Under the pieces are notes generated by a model, which searched no databases, was not told the origin of the DNA, and was given only the letters and a program-made list of their open reading frames with translations. Below are positions 32,388-42,209 of a stretch of DNA of 64,000 bases, one piece after another; positions within the stretch are counted from its first letter, which is position 1, and the number at the start of each line of letters is the position of its first letter. The position numbers were made by a program, and so were the translations under genes. The stretch comes from Ascaphus truei (Eukaryota > Chordata > Amphibia > Anura > Ascaphidae). The stretch spans positions 14,420,130 to 14,484,129 of the forward strand of contig CM071574.1 in the NCBI GenBank assembly GCA_036426205.1, read 5' to 3'.

Positions 32388-33980
32388 GGAACATAATTAA
32401 CATACACCTAAGCCTAACAATTCTACAAAATAAAAAATACATTATTTCAATTAATGTATGTTTATCTATATTTATATAGCACCCACAGTTTACTCAGCCC
32501 TTTACAAAAGAGGCAATACAGTTCAGGCAATTATAATGCAATAAGTGCAACAAAGTCAGACAGTAGGAAAGGAAATACTTGCCCTGGAGAGCTTACAATC
32601 GATGTGGTTTATTATTTTCAAAACAGTGCCGATTTAATCTGGTATATGATACAATTAACCATTAAAAACGTATTCATCATAAAGTCATAAAGTCATAGCA
32701 GACAAGATCAGAGACCCCCAAATCAGTAAATGTTTGTGGTTTTGGACAAAAAGTTTCAATTTAGTGGAAATATTATGCTTTGAAACAAAAGAGTGAGACT
32801 CATTTAAGGCTAAGGCCACTGATACTAGTATAGAGCACGACTGACTCCTGATGGAGGACTCATTCCAAATGAGTTAGACTTGACAGGTCTGCAAATTCAT
32901 TCTCTATTTATAGTTCACTCTTTTTCTCATTTTGAGCTACTGCGGTTATGAATTACAATGATGATCTGAAATTTACTACTGAAGCTTTCGTAATTTGAAA
33001 GAGCATTTCAGTGATATATACATTTTATATTAATAAATCAAGGGGTACACATGGGGAAATGCAAAAATAAATTTAGATAATATAAATAATGTATAAATAG
33101 AGGATAAAAGACAATGGATGCAGGAAATCAGAAGAGGGCAGAAAATTGCGAAGGGTAAAATAATGTATTCATCTACATTTTTATTTTCTTTATAAATAAC
33201 ATAACTTATTTCTAATGTTCTCATCTTTCTTAATCAACCACAATACATCAACACTGATTAGAATGATTACTTGATTTGCACTACAGTATTCTGGGTCCTC
33301 CCTGTCCCTTAGTCACTGACATTTTATGATCTTGGGAATCCTGTTGAAATAATAAGACTTCCATGATTGTTTTTATTCACATGCTGACATTGCTACATTG
33401 CTGTTATTAGGATGCTACAATATCTGTCATATCTTTTCATATGAGTCCAATATATCTGAAGCTGACACTCTTGCTAAATACAGAGCTGAATCAAGACGTT
33501 TAGTATGCAATATAAGTTTGGACAGTTGTTTGATATATTTACAATGTCTGATATAAATGGATCAGTTGTACATGTTCCATATACTGTATTTCCTAATCAG
33601 AATTTGTGGTATAGTGTATCCACTTTTTTTTGGGGGGGGGGGACACTTAAAACGACTTAAAAATAAATTAAAAGCATGATTTTACCTTTATAGTACTTAT
33701 TAGAAATCAAAATATACAGCCCACCATATTGTACCTTCTATTGTCTCGCTCCAGCTGACTATTGTTCACGTTTAAAATGACAGCAACGCAAAGTGAATAA
33801 GACTGTACTGTATAAAAGAAAGTATTTCTTTGGAAAGTGGTAAGACGTTTTCCCACCTACAAGTAGATTACTTTGGAGTTATATTGCATCGAAACAAATC
33901 ATTGCAGAAAGCAGGAAAGTACAGTAAGAGATAGAAGTGGGACGGCCTATTTAAGCAGAACGCCATTTCTTTAGATAGTA
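32388..33980. other. AT-rich, repeat-poor DNA with a SINE tail
   Basis: 32455-32610 resembles the SINE/L2 tail (TATTTATATAGCACC…GGAGAGCTTACAATC), minus-oriented. 32690-33010 is free of recognised repeats and rich in ATTA/TAAT words. A G9 run lies at about 33632. Confidence 0.45.
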
Positions 33981-34190
33981 TTGTATTGTATTGTATTGTA
34001 TGTCTTTATTTATATAGCGCCATTAATGTATATAGCGCTTCACAGCAGTAATACATGTGGTAATCAAATAAATAACAGATAATATAAATAACAGATCATG
34101 GGAATAAGTGCTTTAGACATAAAAGTAACATTTCGGAAGAGGAGTCCCTGCCCCGAGGAGCTTACAGTCTAATTGGTAGATAGGATCCTT
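33981..34190 (-). repeat. SINE, 5'-truncated
   Basis: The minus strand ends in TGTGAAGCGCTATATACATTAATGGCGCTATATAAATAAAGACATACAATAC, a typical SINE tail. The TGTAAGCTCC…GGGGCAGGGACTC block is shared with the full-length SINEs. The ATACA repeats at the end are the target-side tail. Confidence 0.65.
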
Positions 34191-34195
34191 TACAA

Positions 34196-34413
34196 CAGGG
34201 GTGCGCAAACCTCTTGCCTTGCACCCCCTCTGCCGGCTTTCCCACCCTGCTTGTGCCCCCTTTACCTGCTCTGAATCGTCAAATAACGCCGCTGAGTCAT
34301 GTGATGTCCCGTCCCCGGCATTTAATTTAAATGCCTTAGGGAAGAGCGCTGGGCTTCTGCAACAGCCGCGCCCCACCAAATAAATCTCGTGCCCCCCAGT
34401 TTGCACAGCCTTG
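34196..34413. mobile_element. hAT-like MITE (218 bp)
   Basis: Left end CAGGGGTGCGCAAAC and right end GTTTGCACAGCCTTG are imperfect inverted repeats. The flanks CTTTACAA and CTTTAAGG share five of eight bases. Confidence 0.55.
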
Positions 34414-34528
34414 CTTTAAGGGAGCGTTCATAGACATTAGCTTCAGATGAATATACTGTGAAGTAGGCTTCCTCTTGCTCGGGAAAATGTAAGCTTTATT
34501 CCAATCTTCCTACATAAAAGGAAGACTA

Positions 34529-35701
34529 TGTAACGCACTTTCCCCCACTCCCTGGGAGATGTGTGGTTACGTTGTGTGTGATGCGATACCTGTGGCTCAC
34601 AGGAAACCTGAGCCTCTGCTGCTGGGAACCTGGGGTGTACCTGAGTTGGTGCTCGGTAGCGCCTCCACCTGTAATGGGATTCTACTATGTGGAATGACCC
34701 CGTTAAAGGACAACAAAGAATACACACGTGTAAAGCATCAGTTTACTATACACCTCATAGAACCAATAATAAAGCTAAGATTTCCCACTCACCGGCCTCA
34801 CAGGGCCATAACCCCTCACCGTGCCTCCCCAACACCGTGTCCACACCCCAGTCGGGTTTACCCCAATGTTCTTAGGTGCTCCAGGCACAACACCGTCCCA
34901 GTGTCCACAGGATCAATCACCCACCCAAGTGTGTGAGACAGCGCTGCCCCACTAGCCCATGTATAATTGGTGCATTTGGTGAGATGAGGTACCTGCTGGG
35001 TGTGTCCACACCGGGCACTCAGTGATGCTGATGGGATCCACGGATCCAGTGATGGTAATCGCGAAGCCTCCGCCTCTATGTTGGGTGGGTCCCGCAGGGA
35101 TTGTACCACCATATGCAATGTTTCTTTGTTGCAGATGTCTGGTCCCAAAACACCTGAGGTCAGGATGCAGCCGTGTCCTAGCTATGTCCCTCACTCTGGT
35201 ACTACAGGGCAGTGTCCCTATCTATGGGCCTGTCCCTGCAGCAACCATAAACTGAGGGGAGTCAGGGCCTAGCTGGGGCCTAATGGGGGTCTCTGGCCTA
35301 GTGCAGGTGCCACAGACACCTGCACACATACACCCTACCCTGATGGCATCCCAGCTCCGACTAAAGTGGCTGCAGCAAGCAAAATGTATCTATATTCCCC
35401 TTGCAGGGAAAGCTGCAGCCCTATTCGCTGATACACACCATGTGACTTGTCCCTGAGGCTCATGGAATATGTAGTCCCAACTCGGAGCCTCTTCCTATTG
35501 GCCGCCATTCGCACGCTTGTCCTGCTCATGCGCAGTATCTCGCGCATGCGCAATGGCCTCTAAGATGGTGGCATCCTGCAAAGGGAGCCGCCGGCGACGC
35601 GATTGCCATCACAACCTTCCCGGCACTTCAGCTCCCGCCCGCAACCCTCCCCGCACCCTCCCCAACATCTGCTGTTGGTCGCAGCTGCGGCGGCAGGTAC
35701 A
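34529..35701 (-). repeat. Diverged LTR of the TGTAAC family
   Basis: Starts TGTAACGCAC and ends GGTACA. It shares the block order of the LTR at 40897-42193 (GGCTCACAGGA…GAACCTGGGG, GCGCCTCCACCTG, TTGGTGCATTTGG and a GC-rich end with GCGCATGCGC). Similar length supports a complete LTR, but no target duplication is clear. Confidence 0.55.
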
Positions 35702-36053
35702 GTAAGGGAATGAAGGGAAACCCGGGAGAAAGCAACGGGACCAAGGGGAGCCCAGAGGGAGACCCATGCTATAACTACTTGAAAGTATATTCAACAGGTG
35801 CCTTTGAATGCCACACATGAACTAATTAGTGCTGCTGTGAAGCTGCAGCCCTGTCCTAGAGAAGATTTAGCCCCATTCATATGAATGGAAGTGAACTATT
35901 CTCCAGTACTGTGAAGCATCTTCACATCATCTTTGGTTGTGGGCTCTAGAGTCCATCTTACATAAAATGCTCGGTCTTATTTGAACTTATTCAGCATATC
36001 CCTGCACGCATTTAATTCTAAAAAGATATCCAATCATGAGACATGCTCTGAGT
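35702..36053. other. Unassigned DNA
   Basis: Nothing recognised. Confidence 0.35.
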
Positions 36054-36300
36054 GAGTGGTACAGTGAGAAAAGACACTGACTCTGATCAACAACTAACAC
36101 TGAGTTTGAAGCAGGCGAGCCTGGTTCAAATCCTGGTACCAGCGCCTTGTGAACTTGGCACGTTACTCTACCTCCCTGTGCCTCAGGAACCAAAAAATAG
36201 ATTGAAGGTTCTCTGGGGCAGGAACTCGGGCCTGCAAAAATTCTATGCACAGTGCTGTGCACATTGTCAGTGGTATACAAGAGAGAGAAAAAAACATATC
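36054..36300 (+). repeat. Full-length tRNA-headed SINE
   Basis: Head GTGGTACAGTGAG (A-box-like), B box GGTTCAAATCC at 36123-36133, a MIR/L2-like block (ACTTGGCACGTTACTCTACC), then GTTCTCTGGGGCAGGAACT and an A-rich end. It is the + strand counterpart of the SINE at 21.1 kb. The B box alone might suggest a tRNA gene, but no cloverleaf is possible. Confidence 0.78.
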
Positions 36301-36817
36301 TACTCTATTTGTTGTACCTGGCTTCAATGTAGTAATTACCATGATACTTTTACAGCCATTGGGGCGAAACGTTTCCTGTCTGTTCCTTTTATTGATCTAA
36401 TATGTTTGTAAATAATAGTATGCTCCCCTAGACACCACATTTCCACACAGAAAAATCACGAGGAAAGACTATGCAGATTATTTCGGACCTTCCGATAATT
36501 CCTTTGACATCTGTATCCAGTGGTAATTCCCCAAATATGGCTGCGTGTTTTGTCTTTGAACATATTTTCCCAACTATTTTGCTAGGATCTTGTGTTACTT
36601 GTATGATAGAAATAACAAGTCTATCATGTACATTCAGTAGGTCCTGTTACATTTAGCAAAAACGCAATTGGTAAGAATGGAAACATGCTGGGGATTTAAT
36701 ACATCGAATCGAATTATTTACTGACATTGTAATCAGAGATTGACCTGACAACAATTGTTGTAGTTATTCGCATGAGAATGCCTTCAATCTCAAGGTAAGG
36801 AAGAGATTGCTCTAAAA
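36301..36817. other. Unassigned AT-rich DNA
   Basis: A GCGAAACG word at about 36363 recalls the hairpin motif but has no core or stem. Nothing else recognised. Confidence 0.35.
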
Positions 36818-37000
36818 CAGGGCTGGCCAACTCCAGTCCTCAAGGGCCACCAACAGGTCAGGTTTTCAGGATATCCCTGCTTCCGCACAGGTGGCTCAAT
36901 CAGTGGCTCAGTCTAGCCCAGACTGCACCACCTGTGCTGAGGCAGGGATAGCAATAGGGGAGCCCCTGCTTCTGCCACTGACAAGTAAATGGTGAACGGT

Positions 37001-37232
37001 GCTTTGGGTATATGCACAGAAGAAGGTGGGGTAGAGATAGAACCCAAATAGAGCACTCAAGTTCACACTCTGGTGATGTGCTTTGGGTATATGCACAGAA
37101 GAAGGTGGGGTAGAGATAGAACCCAAATATAGCACTCAAGTTCACACTCTGGTGATGTTTGCTTTGGGTATATGCACAGAAGAAGGTGGGGTAGAGATAG
37201 AACCCAAATATAGCACTCAAGTTCACACTCTG
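37001..37232. repeat. Three tandem copies of a 79-81-bp unit
   Basis: Each unit starts GCTTTGGGTATATGCACAG and ends AGTTCACACTCTG. Copies are almost identical, so the triplication is recent. Open frames through it are repeat artefacts. Confidence 0.9.
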
Positions 37233-37542
37233 TGCCCCGATGGACATTTTGAGCCTCGTTGATATGATCTGATACAGGCAAATTGTTGCTCTATATATGG
37301 TTTTAGTACTTAGTTTAGTTCGGTTCCCCTGCTGTATTGCAACTCTTTGAAGTTGCGCTGGATATTGCTGTTACCCAGGGATCTCCCTGACAGCAGTCCA
37401 GGGGTTACTTCACTTTACCGTATACTCCACTGTACTCAGCCTCCTTGTCTGTGACCTACCCGTGTGTCGGGATTCCTCTGAGAAGGACTATCACAATCCT
37501 GTGTTAGTCTATGACACAATATACATTGTCCTCAACATCTGG

Positions 37543-37706
37543 GTATACTTACCCTGTCACTGCAAACTAAATCAGGTCACTTTAGGTTAACCTGACACAT
37601 CACTGTATATACTATACTTATCACAGAAAGAATGAGCTGAGAGCTTACTATAGGCAGGAATCATTATTGGCTCCCTTAAACCTCATGTACCAGTCCTACT
37701 ATCTCT

Positions 37707-37759
<53 letters not shown>

Positions 37760-38125
37760 CAATTTGGTTCAGATAGTCTCAGCTATAAGTGACTGTTCAT
37801 ACAACCTCTTCATCCATGAATTCACCTGAGAAAGAGTTTCACTATTCCGTGTCAGTTTGCCAAACTGAGCAAACAGCCTTTAAACTGCTGCTACAAAGGT
37901 TATTAGAGGGTATACTCACCCCATCACTGCAAACCGAATTAGGTTACTTCAGGTCAACCTGACACAGCACAGTATATACCATACTTACCACAGAAGAATT
38001 AAGCTGAGACTTACTGCACGCTGGAATTATTCTGGCTTCTTTCAAACCCCAATGTACCAGTCCCTATTACGTATATATATATTTTTACTATTTGGTTCAA
38101 TCAGTTTTTGCCATTAGTGATTTGC
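37543..38125. repeat. Diverged tandem pair inside the insert, period about 365 bp
   Basis: Unit one (37543-37795) and unit two (37907-38125) share CACTGCAAAC(T/C)(A/G)AAT(C/T)AGGT, CATGTACCAGTCC and (TA)n-TTTGGTTCA blocks in the same order. Confidence 0.7.
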
Positions 38126-38484
38126 AGCTATCAGTACTTACCTAAGAGCACACCCTGTAAGATTTGTTCCTTACCTCAGATCCTTATAAGGACTGTTGTT
38201 TAGTGTGTTACTTGAATCTCATAGAACACACTACTACTCTAGACCCTGAACCTATACGGTTCCAGTATTGAAGGTCAGTACACCTTCAGGTCGTTGTTTT
38301 TAATACCCAATATTTTACATACTTGTCGCAGTTAATAAAGTTATGTTTTAAACCATTCATCACCAGAGTGTGAACTTGAGTGCTATATTTGGGTTCTATC
38401 TCTACCCCACCTTCTTCTGAGGCAGGGATATCCTGAACACCTGACCTGTTGGTAGCCCTTGAAGACTGGAGTTGGCCAGCCCTG

Positions 38485-40010
38485 CTTTAAAAGCTAACAG
38501 GATTATTCTGCAACGTTAAATCAAAAGGTGGAGCATTTTTGTCTACTGACTGACTGCTGAATTTGTGACATCTAACATAACCTTTATGCCCCAAAGCCAA
38601 CCTGTTAAGTCTTACACAGTATTGGTGATTGTCAATAAAGTCAGGAACTTAAGTTTTATATAACACAGTTAACAACCCAATCAACCATAATACACAAATT
38701 CACAAGAAATCAAGCTTCATTAGTGTTTGTTTGCCTCAAGGAACGACATGTTTGTCCCTTGCAATTTTAAGTCCCTTCTACATACTGTATCTCACACAAA
38801 AAGGGTATTAAGTAAGGCATGTCAGTCTATTGCATATAGTATTGTTATTTAAATAGAATTATTTTATTTGAAACACAATGCACATTGCATTAGTCAAGGT
38901 TAAGTAGTATATTACTTTACGCCATTTCAACATTCTGCGTATAAAGATTGCTTACTGGAAAGAGAGTTAACTATCTGCTTGATTAATTGATTTAGTCCCA
39001 TTTTAAAAACTTTTGCTTTGTATCCCATTAAAAGTAGCACTAATGAGCAATGGTAGTGACCTTGAATGAGAGAGCCACATGTGCCACAACCCTTCAGTAT
39101 TTACCACCCGAATGTAATCTTTATAATGGACACCTTAAAAGGCATCTCATAGGAAAGAACTAAAAGCTGCTCCAAAACTGAAACACTTAGGAAGCTTTTG
39201 ATTAATGACGCAATGATTAATCAATTGATTAATATAGTTTTCAATACAGATGTGAGGACACTGTCTACTTTAATCAACCACTTTGGGAAAACGGAAAGAT
39301 AGACGCTCAGTTTTTCTTTCAATATTTCTCAAAAAAAAGCTCTTCTTAGTTGTCACGTTAACCGTATTTTAGACCTTAAAATCTCTCTGCTGTCTCTTGT
39401 TTTGATACTTTAAACATTTCAACATTCAATTAGATAAAATAAATTTTACGCTCTTGGCAATTATATGTAAAAAAAATGATTCATACATCTAACTACCAAC
39501 ATATTCTGTTTTATCTGAGAAATGTATTTACGGTTATTCAATAATTCATGAATGAAACCCCTTTTTGTTATGGCATTTTGTAATTTGTGACTATATTGCT
39601 ATTATATTCACACTGGATTTTTTTTTTTTTTCATCCAAAAATAATCACCCCATAATTACAGTGACAAACTGCATTTGCTGTGTTATTGCAGCGATTTTAA
39701 CTAATGATATTGTCTGAGAATTTTTTGCATTACAATTTAAATGGAAAACACAATTAAGTGTATTAGTTTGTCTGAGCATTTATAACATCACATATCCATC
39801 AGTTTTCAGGTTTAATAAAATAGCCCATATATCACTGCCACTTGCAGTTGGTGTAATGAAAATGTGCCATTATAAATTGAATCATATAATCTTGTCCTAA
39901 AGTAGACCGATATCAAAGTGTACTAGAAATATTAAGAAAAAAATAATCTTTTTATATATATTTTATATATATATATTATATATATATATAAAAAAAAATA
40001 TATATATACA

Positions 40011-40055
<45 letters not shown>

Positions 40056-40865
40056 TTCAAATCATTTACGCCTAAATACAGCTCTTACTTTTACTGCTTA
40101 ATAAAGTAGAAACGACATCAAGTTTTGAGTTATATACATTGTACGATAAAACAGGGCTGTCCAGGGTCTTATATCCAACCGTACCTCATTAACAAGAGTA
40201 AACAGTTTTTGGATTATTTTAGATTAAAGTAAAATATCTCTGGCCAATGTTTGAGTGAAAATGAACTTCTCAGCAGAAGAAGTTGGTTGCCCGAGGTCTT
40301 CAAAAGATACAAAATCTCAGAGATTGCAGCATGGCTTTTTTAATGAGTTGTTTTGCAATGGAAGACAGGCACTTTGCCAAATGTGTTCACGGGATTTATA
40401 ATCCGAGTGATGATTCCAAGTCATGTACTGAAAATAATTCAGTGCCACATTCCCATTTTAGGCTATGGTTGACACCATTTGAGACAATCTGTGACTCTGG
40501 CAAGTGTGTCTCCAGTAGAGGTCATCCACCAAGACACCTTGACAAAGCAAAAGACCTAACACTGCAAGAATAACATAATGATGAAAGAGGTAACAATCAT
40601 GTCTAACACATCTTTCTAAGTCTTTTTTTAAGATTATAACTACTATGGATGGATATGGCACAACACTGTAAATATGGTCTTTCATTATTTGTAGTTATTT
40701 CTTGAAAGGCTGGGGGTTTAGGGGTAAATTATATATACCTTATATATAAACATTTAAAAATGGAAATATACTGTATACTTTATATGTTTTGTCAATTGGA
40801 TGTAGCATTGGGCACCCCTGTATTTTGTTTGTGTGTGTGTATATATATAGATATAGATATATATA

Positions 40866-40896
<31 letters not shown>
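38485..40896. other. AT-rich, repeat-poor DNA; candidate conserved non-coding DNA
   Basis: Apart from (TA)n tracts at about 39955-40052 and 40838-40896 and the fragment at 40783-40830, no repeat is recognised. It contains TAAT-rich segments such as 39195-39240. A 96-codon frame at 40283-40573 has no recognisable domain and normal-looking stops around it. Confidence 0.4.
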
Positions 40897-40900
<4 letters not shown>

Positions 40901-42193
40901 ACGGGTATTCCACCCCACCCAATCGCAGATATAGTGTGGGTGAGGGGAACTTAGTGTTACCAGGTGTGGTGCTTTACCTGTTAGGCTCACAGGAGGGCTG
41001 AGCTTCCGCCACGGGGGAACCTGGGGCAATTATATTAGGAGTAACCCTGTACTCGGTGCAGCACCTCCACCTGCGATGGTTCCCGGCAAAGGGGGAATTG
41101 GTCCTCGCAGGACACATACAAATAACCAGCACACCGTATGAAAACAATCAATGACTTTACTTGTGCACATAGAACTTACTTGCATATAATAACCATAAGC
41201 AGATGCACGTATATCAACAGGTGTCCCTCCCTAGAGGAGACACTAACAACCGCGTCACGCAGGATGCTACCTTCCCTCACAAACCCCACCGGATGATCCC
41301 ACCCAGTGTCCAGTAGCCCCGCACAGTATTACCCCCACCCTTCAAGTGACATGTGTATGTTTGACTGCGCAGCCACTAGGTCCCGTGTGAATGTGAGAGA
41401 ACTCGTTGGTGCACTTGTGGATTACCTGCCGGACACTCCGGTGCCTGGACCTGCCAAGGGACTTCACAAAGGATCCGAAGGCTGATGTCGGCTGAATGCA
41501 GGAGCTACCGTCCGGGCGATCCCACCCGGATGGCTACTGCAACGACAGCGATGGTCTGAGCCCAAACCTCTGGATGGACGCGCAGCTTCTGCTGTGTCCC
41601 TAACTGGCTCTAGAAAGTAAGTGGCAGGGTCTCTAACCTGAGGGCTGTCCCTGACACAACTCACACCACTGGGTGACTCAGGGCTACCTGGGGCCTTGGG
41701 GGCTGCTGGCCTAGTGCAGGGAGTCACTGACTCCTGCACCCTACCTCCTTCCCTTGGCTGCTCCTGGCTCTGACTAACTAGCGTGGGCTCAGCACGCAAA
41801 ATGTATCTCTTCTCTCCCTCTAGGGAAATCCTAGGCCCTATTGGCTCCCTGGCATCACATGGGGTGTGCAGAGGCTCATGGGACTCGTAGTCCCTGCTCA
41901 GAGCCTTCCCTGGTAGGCTAGGGTTTCGCGGGCTCCTACCTGCACATGCGCAAGCTATCTGGAGTCCTCCCGGCGCCTGGCTCTCACTGCGCATGCAATG
42001 CGCAATGGCGGTGCCCTCGCCACCCTGCTTCGGGAGCGCCGGGAGCACGGCAACGTGATTGCGGCCTTGGCAACCGGCCGCACGCGTCCCCGGCAACCCC
42101 CGAGCAGGACCCTGACCGCCCTCACACTCGGCGGCACCCGCGATCGCCAACAAGGTGAGGGAGGGGCTGACAGGCAGGGGGGACCTGGCTACA
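40897..42193 (-). repeat. 3' LTR of the pol-less element (1297 bp)
   Basis: On the minus strand it starts TGTAGCCAGGTCCCC and ends CCCGTTACA. The first 170 bp match the stub at 45205-45370. Related LTRs lie at 4.6 and 34.5 kb. The U3-side region is GC-rich with GCGCATGCGC-type motifs. Confidence 0.82.
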
Positions 42194-42207
42194 TCCTCCC
42201 CCTGGTG
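42194..42207 (-). other. Polypurine tract of the pol-less element
   Basis: Minus strand CACCAGGGGGAGGA directly before the LTR start fixes the orientation. The same 14-mer occurs again at 42503-42516. Confidence 0.75.
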
Positions 42208-42209
42208 AA

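Larger units (their letters stand above)
36951..38416 (+). mobile_element. Retroposon insert with 14-bp target duplication and inverted ends
   Basis: CTGAGGCAGGGATA occurs on both sides (36937-36950 and 38417-38430) and is part of the host MITE. The right end is a 60-bp sequence (CATCACCAGAGTGTGAACTTG…). Its reverse complement occurs three times in tandem near the left end. AATAAA lies just before the right copy. It also holds a tandem pair of about 365 bp. The structure resembles a Penelope-like insert; no protein is present. Confidence 0.55.
36818..38484. mobile_element. hAT-type MITE, family 1 copy B, split by an insert
   Basis: The ends CAGGGCTGGCCAACTCCAG and CTGGAGTTGGCCAGCCCTG are perfect inverted repeats. 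The flanks CTCTAAAA and CTTTAAAA are an 8-bp target duplication with one mismatch. The original MITE is about 190 bp; 1.47 kb of foreign sequence lies inside. Confidence 0.85.

Noticed and set aside
36123..36133. B-box GGTTCAAATCC as a tRNA gene
   Set aside because: It sits in a SINE head; no cloverleaf can be folded and a second copy at 21.1 kb has the full SINE structure.
36350..36380. GGGGCGAAACG as a fourth hammerhead-like motif
   Set aside because: There is no TGAAGAA box, no stable stem before GAAAC and no pairing of the flanks.
37001..37232. Regular direct repeats as a CRISPR array
   Set aside because: Three contiguous 79-81-bp units with no spacers, in vertebrate DNA inside a retroposon insert.
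40283..40573. 96-codon ORF as a host gene
   Set aside because: No domain, no splice context and AT-rich surroundings; similar lengths occur by chance in this window.
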